DNA of 64,000 nt from Kistimonas sp964291485 (lineage in GTDB: Bacteria; Pseudomonadota; Gammaproteobacteria; Pseudomonadales; Endozoicomonadaceae), in NCBI GenBank assembly GCA_964291485.2, contig OZ220224.1:434001-498000 (forward strand), in the 5' to 3' direction. Positions 62,060 to 64,000 of the stretch are shown here, in pieces (position 1 is the first letter of the stretch; each line of letters starts with the position of its first letter). Under the pieces are notes generated by a model that had not been told where the DNA came from, made no database searches, and saw nothing but the letters and a program-made list of their open reading frames with translations. The position numbers and the translations under genes were made by a program.

Positions 62060-62530
62060 ATGGCTATCCAGAATCCGGGACGTACCCAGCGGGCCAAGGC
62101 GGCAGAGTTACGCAAAAAGGCCCTGGAGCTTCGTACCCTGGGGCTGTCCTACCGCCAGATTGCCGACCAGCTGGCCATCAGCAAAACCGCTGCCTACCGC
62201 CATGTCATCAAGGCCATCGAAACCCTGGAAAACGAAAGCCGCGAGGATGCCAGGGTTAACCGCCGTCTGGATCTTGAGCGGCTGGACTGGATTATCCGCG
62301 AGGCCATGAAACAAAGCCTTAAAGGGGATCTGCAGGCCATGGACAGGATCATGAAGGCCATCGACCGACGTGCACGCATTTACGGTTTCAACGCCCCGCA
62401 GAAGGTGGCGCACACCACACCGGACGGTACCGAGGCCGCGCCTCCCACCGGCGTGGTATTGATCCCCGAACCCATGAGTCGGGAAGAGTGGCTGAAACAA
62501 TATGGTGCAGGCATTGAAGCAAATGATTAG
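62060..62530 (+). CDS. terminase small subunit
   Basis: 156 residues. N-terminal helix-turn-helix (LRTLGLSYRQIADQLAISKTAAYRHVIKAI) for recognising pac/cos, a central helical oligomerisation part (LDLERLDWIIREAMKQSLKGDLQAMDRIMKAIDRRARIYG, a pattern common in small terminases) and a C-terminal tail GVVLIPEPMSREEWLKQYG. It lies before the large terminase gene, separated by one inserted reverse gene. Confidence 0.85.
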   Translation: MAIQNPGRTQRAKAAELRKKALELRTLGLSYRQIADQLAISKTAAYRHVIKAIETLENESREDARVNRRLDLERLDWIIREAMKQSLKGDLQAMDRIMKAIDRRARIYGFNAPQKVAHTTPDGTEAAPPTGVVLIPEPMSREEWLKQYGAGIEAND

Positions 62531-62853
62531 TTTTTTGCATGTCTTATTTCGCCATTAACGCGAACTGGGACATCAGATTCGACGGAAGGAGAGTCAGTGG
62601 TTTTCATAAACCTTTCTTTTATTTCTGTCTTAGTAATCTGCCGGGCGTCAAAACGCGTATAAGATTTGAAAAGTATTCGAGGGGTTCGAAAGCTTAGGTC
62701 TCCATGCACTTCGCACATTCCCGACAGTACTTTGCCAAAATACCACTTATGTGGTGGATTGCCGTATTGCACTAACAACAATTCATCGTTGGAATTTGGA
62801 TATTCTGTGATTGAGTAAGCAGTAGATACATTCTCGAGTCTTAGGTTATTCAT
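62527..62853 (-). CDS. reverse-strand phage cargo gene, unrecognised
   Basis: 108 residues from the ATG at 62853 (GGAAGGAAGA upstream). Its stop codon overlaps that of the small terminase gene, tail to tail. AT-rich compared with its neighbours. Mixed beta/charged sequence (WYFGKVLSGMCEVHGDLSFRTPRILFKSYTRFDARQITKTEI) without signal peptide or known motif. A single gene inverted between the two terminase genes fits a lysogeny-expressed moron. Function unknown. Confidence 0.65.
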   Translation of the reverse strand: MNNLRLENVSTAYSITEYPNSNDELLLVQYGNPPHKWYFGKVLSGMCEVHGDLSFRTPRILFKSYTRFDARQITKTEIKERFMKTTDSPSVESDVPVRVNGEIRHAKN

Positions 62854-62927
62854 TCTTCCTTCCTTCTTTTTGGCATCATTCAACTAATAGACCAACGGGA
62901 TCCAAAAATGTTCCTTGAGATAATAGA

Positions 62928-64000
62928 ATGTCAAATAGCCTGATCTGGTCGCCCCAGCCGGGACCACAGACAGCACTGGTCACCTGTCCGGTGGAGGACA
63001 TTCTCTATGGCGGTGCCCGGGGCGGCGGCAAGACTGACGGCTTTCTGGGTAAATGGCTCCAGCGAAGCACTAAATACGGCGGTCACAGCAAGGGGTTATT
63101 CGTCCGGCGCAGCATGCCGGAGCTGGACGAGGTGATTGCCCGCTCCCATGAGATTTATCTCCCTATCGGTGCGCTGTACCGTGCCCAGAAAAGCACCTGG
63201 ATTATGCCCAACGGCGCGCTGCTTCGCCTTCGGAGCCTTGAGCGGGACGCCGACGCCGGCAAGTACCAGGGGCACTCCTACACCGACGTATACATTGACG
63301 AGGCGGGTAACTTTCCCACCCCTGATCCCATCGACAAGCTCCAGGCCACCCTACGAAACCCCTATGGGATTCCTGCCAGTTTTAACCTCTCTGCCAACCC
63401 GGGTGGGCCGGGGCATGAGTGGATCAAAAAGCGTTACATTGATGCCGCTCCCAAGGGCATGCAACTGATCTGCGATGCCAACACCGGCGATGAGCGAATC
63501 TACATTCCCAGCCGGCTTGAGGATAACGAACTCCTGCTTAGCAACGACCCCAAGTACATCAACCGGCTGAAGAAGTCCGGGCCACCGTGGCTGGTTCAGG
63601 CATGGCTGATGGGGGACTGGAACGCCACACCGGAGGGCGGACTCATCAAGGCCCGCTGGTTCCAGCGCTACAGCACGCCACCGGCGGAGTTTTTACGCAT
63701 TATTCAGAGCTGGGATACCGCCTATAAACCGGAGGAGATCAACGACCCCAGCGTCTGCACCACATGGGGCGAAACCCGACGGGGTTGGTACCTGCTGGAT
63801 GTATTCCGCGACAAGCTGGAGTATCCACGACTGAAACGTGCGGCTGCCAGCCTATATCTGGCCTGGAATCCGCAGGCGGTATTGGTGGAGGATAAGGGCA
63901 GCGGCACCTCGCTGATACAAGAGCTGCGAGAAGGCGTGAACGCCGGTAATAAAAAGATTCATGTGCCGGTCATCCCCTGCGACCCCAAGGGCGTGAACAA
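62928..64000 (+). CDS. terminase large subunit (3' partial)
   Basis: 357 codons visible, open to the window end. The ATPase P-loop is YGGARGGGKTDGF (residues 27-39, Walker A GARGGGKT at 29-36) and Walker B is VYIDEAG (121-127), followed by the LSANPGGPGHEW coupling motif. The nuclease half begins with IIQSWDTAYK (first metal Asp) and VLVEDKGSGTSL. It packages phage DNA into the prohead. The 3' end lies outside. Confidence 0.95.
   Translation, partial: MSNSLIWSPQPGPQTALVTCPVEDILYGGARGGGKTDGFLGKWLQRSTKYGGHSKGLFVRRSMPELDEVIARSHEIYLPIGALYRAQKSTWIMPNGALLRLRSLERDADAGKYQGHSYTDVYIDEAGNFPTPDPIDKLQATLRNPYGIPASFNLSANPGGPGHEWIKKRYIDAAPKGMQLICDANTGDERIYIPSRLEDNELLLSNDPKYINRLKKSGPPWLVQAWLMGDWNATPEGGLIKARWFQRYSTPPAEFLRIIQSWDTAYKPEEINDPSVCTTWGETRRGWYLLDVFRDKLEYPRLKRAAASLYLAWNPQAVLVEDKGSGTSLIQELREGVNAGNKKIHVPVIPCDPKGVN

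Larger units (their letters stand above)
51106..64000. mobile_element. lambdoid prophage, left portion (continues past the window)
   Basis: Integrase, excisionase, RecT, RecE-like nuclease and CI-like repressor run leftward; replication, SSB, lysis, DNA methylase and terminase genes run rightward. This is a temperate phage layout with at least two inserted cargo genes (61269 and 62527). Structural genes beyond the large terminase lie outside the window. Confidence 0.92.

Overview
The window looks like chromosomal DNA of a gammaproteobacterium of the Pseudomonadales/Oceanospirillales kind, with a prophage running off the right end. The gene order lptM-lysA-dapF-(insert)-DUF484-xerC-yigB with cyaY divergent is the Pseudomonas-type arrangement. 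Single-copy genes such as mutM, mltA, elbB and psuG, and a DUF1302/DUF1329 pair, fit the same group. Several products suggest host association: a large phospholipase C-like protein with glycine-zipper segments, a large nucleotidyltransferase-domain protein, tandem GDSL esterases, a reprolysin-like metalloprotease and a eukaryote-style C2H2 zinc-finger protein. An Endozoicomonas-like marine symbiont is a reasonable guess, but this is inference and not proven.

Layout. 1-7055: two very large accessory genes, with gene debris between them (a decayed copy of the neighbour's 3' end fused to a carbamoyltransferase fragment). 7215-12470: an envelope cluster of DUF1302, DUF1329 and a beta-propeller. 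12767-15367: three unrecognised genes. 15519-20036: MFS transporter, glutaredoxin-like protein, dienelactone-hydrolase-like protein, ElbB and MltA. 20045-22941: radical SAM and ArsM-like methyltransferase pair plus a Cys-rich exported protein. 23161-23682: ferritin. 23843-27490: accessory AT-rich stretch with a decayed NeuD-type acetyltransferase and an IS5-family element that splits one 381-codon gene. 27626-33810: cyaY and the lptM/lysA/dapF/xerC block. 33931-43418: reductive pyrimidine catabolism (NCS1 permease, PreTA, dihydropyrimidinase, beta-ureidopropionase, TetR regulator) flanked by the thiamin-pyrimidine enzymes TenA and ThiD. 43594-50445: small exported protein, two GDSL esterases, MutM, metalloprotease with a separate partner protein, PsuG. 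51106-64000: lambdoid prophage, left part.

The prophage reads integrase, excisionase, RecT, RecE (with an internal SAP motif), a small protein and a CI-like repressor leftward. Rightward come two replication proteins, SSB, a Mor-like regulator, a lysis cassette, a ParB-methyltransferase fusion, the zinc-finger cargo gene, small terminase, a reversed cargo gene and large terminase (cut by the window end). The right attachment site lies outside the window, so the exact left boundary cannot be fixed.

The strongest unusual points are: the three-finger C2H2 protein with a basic, NLS-like tail inside the prophage, preceded by four copies of an octamer; the IS5 insertion whose removal rebuilds an uninterrupted reading frame; and the microhomology junction of two gene remnants at about 3250. 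No tRNA, rRNA or CRISPR array was recognised.
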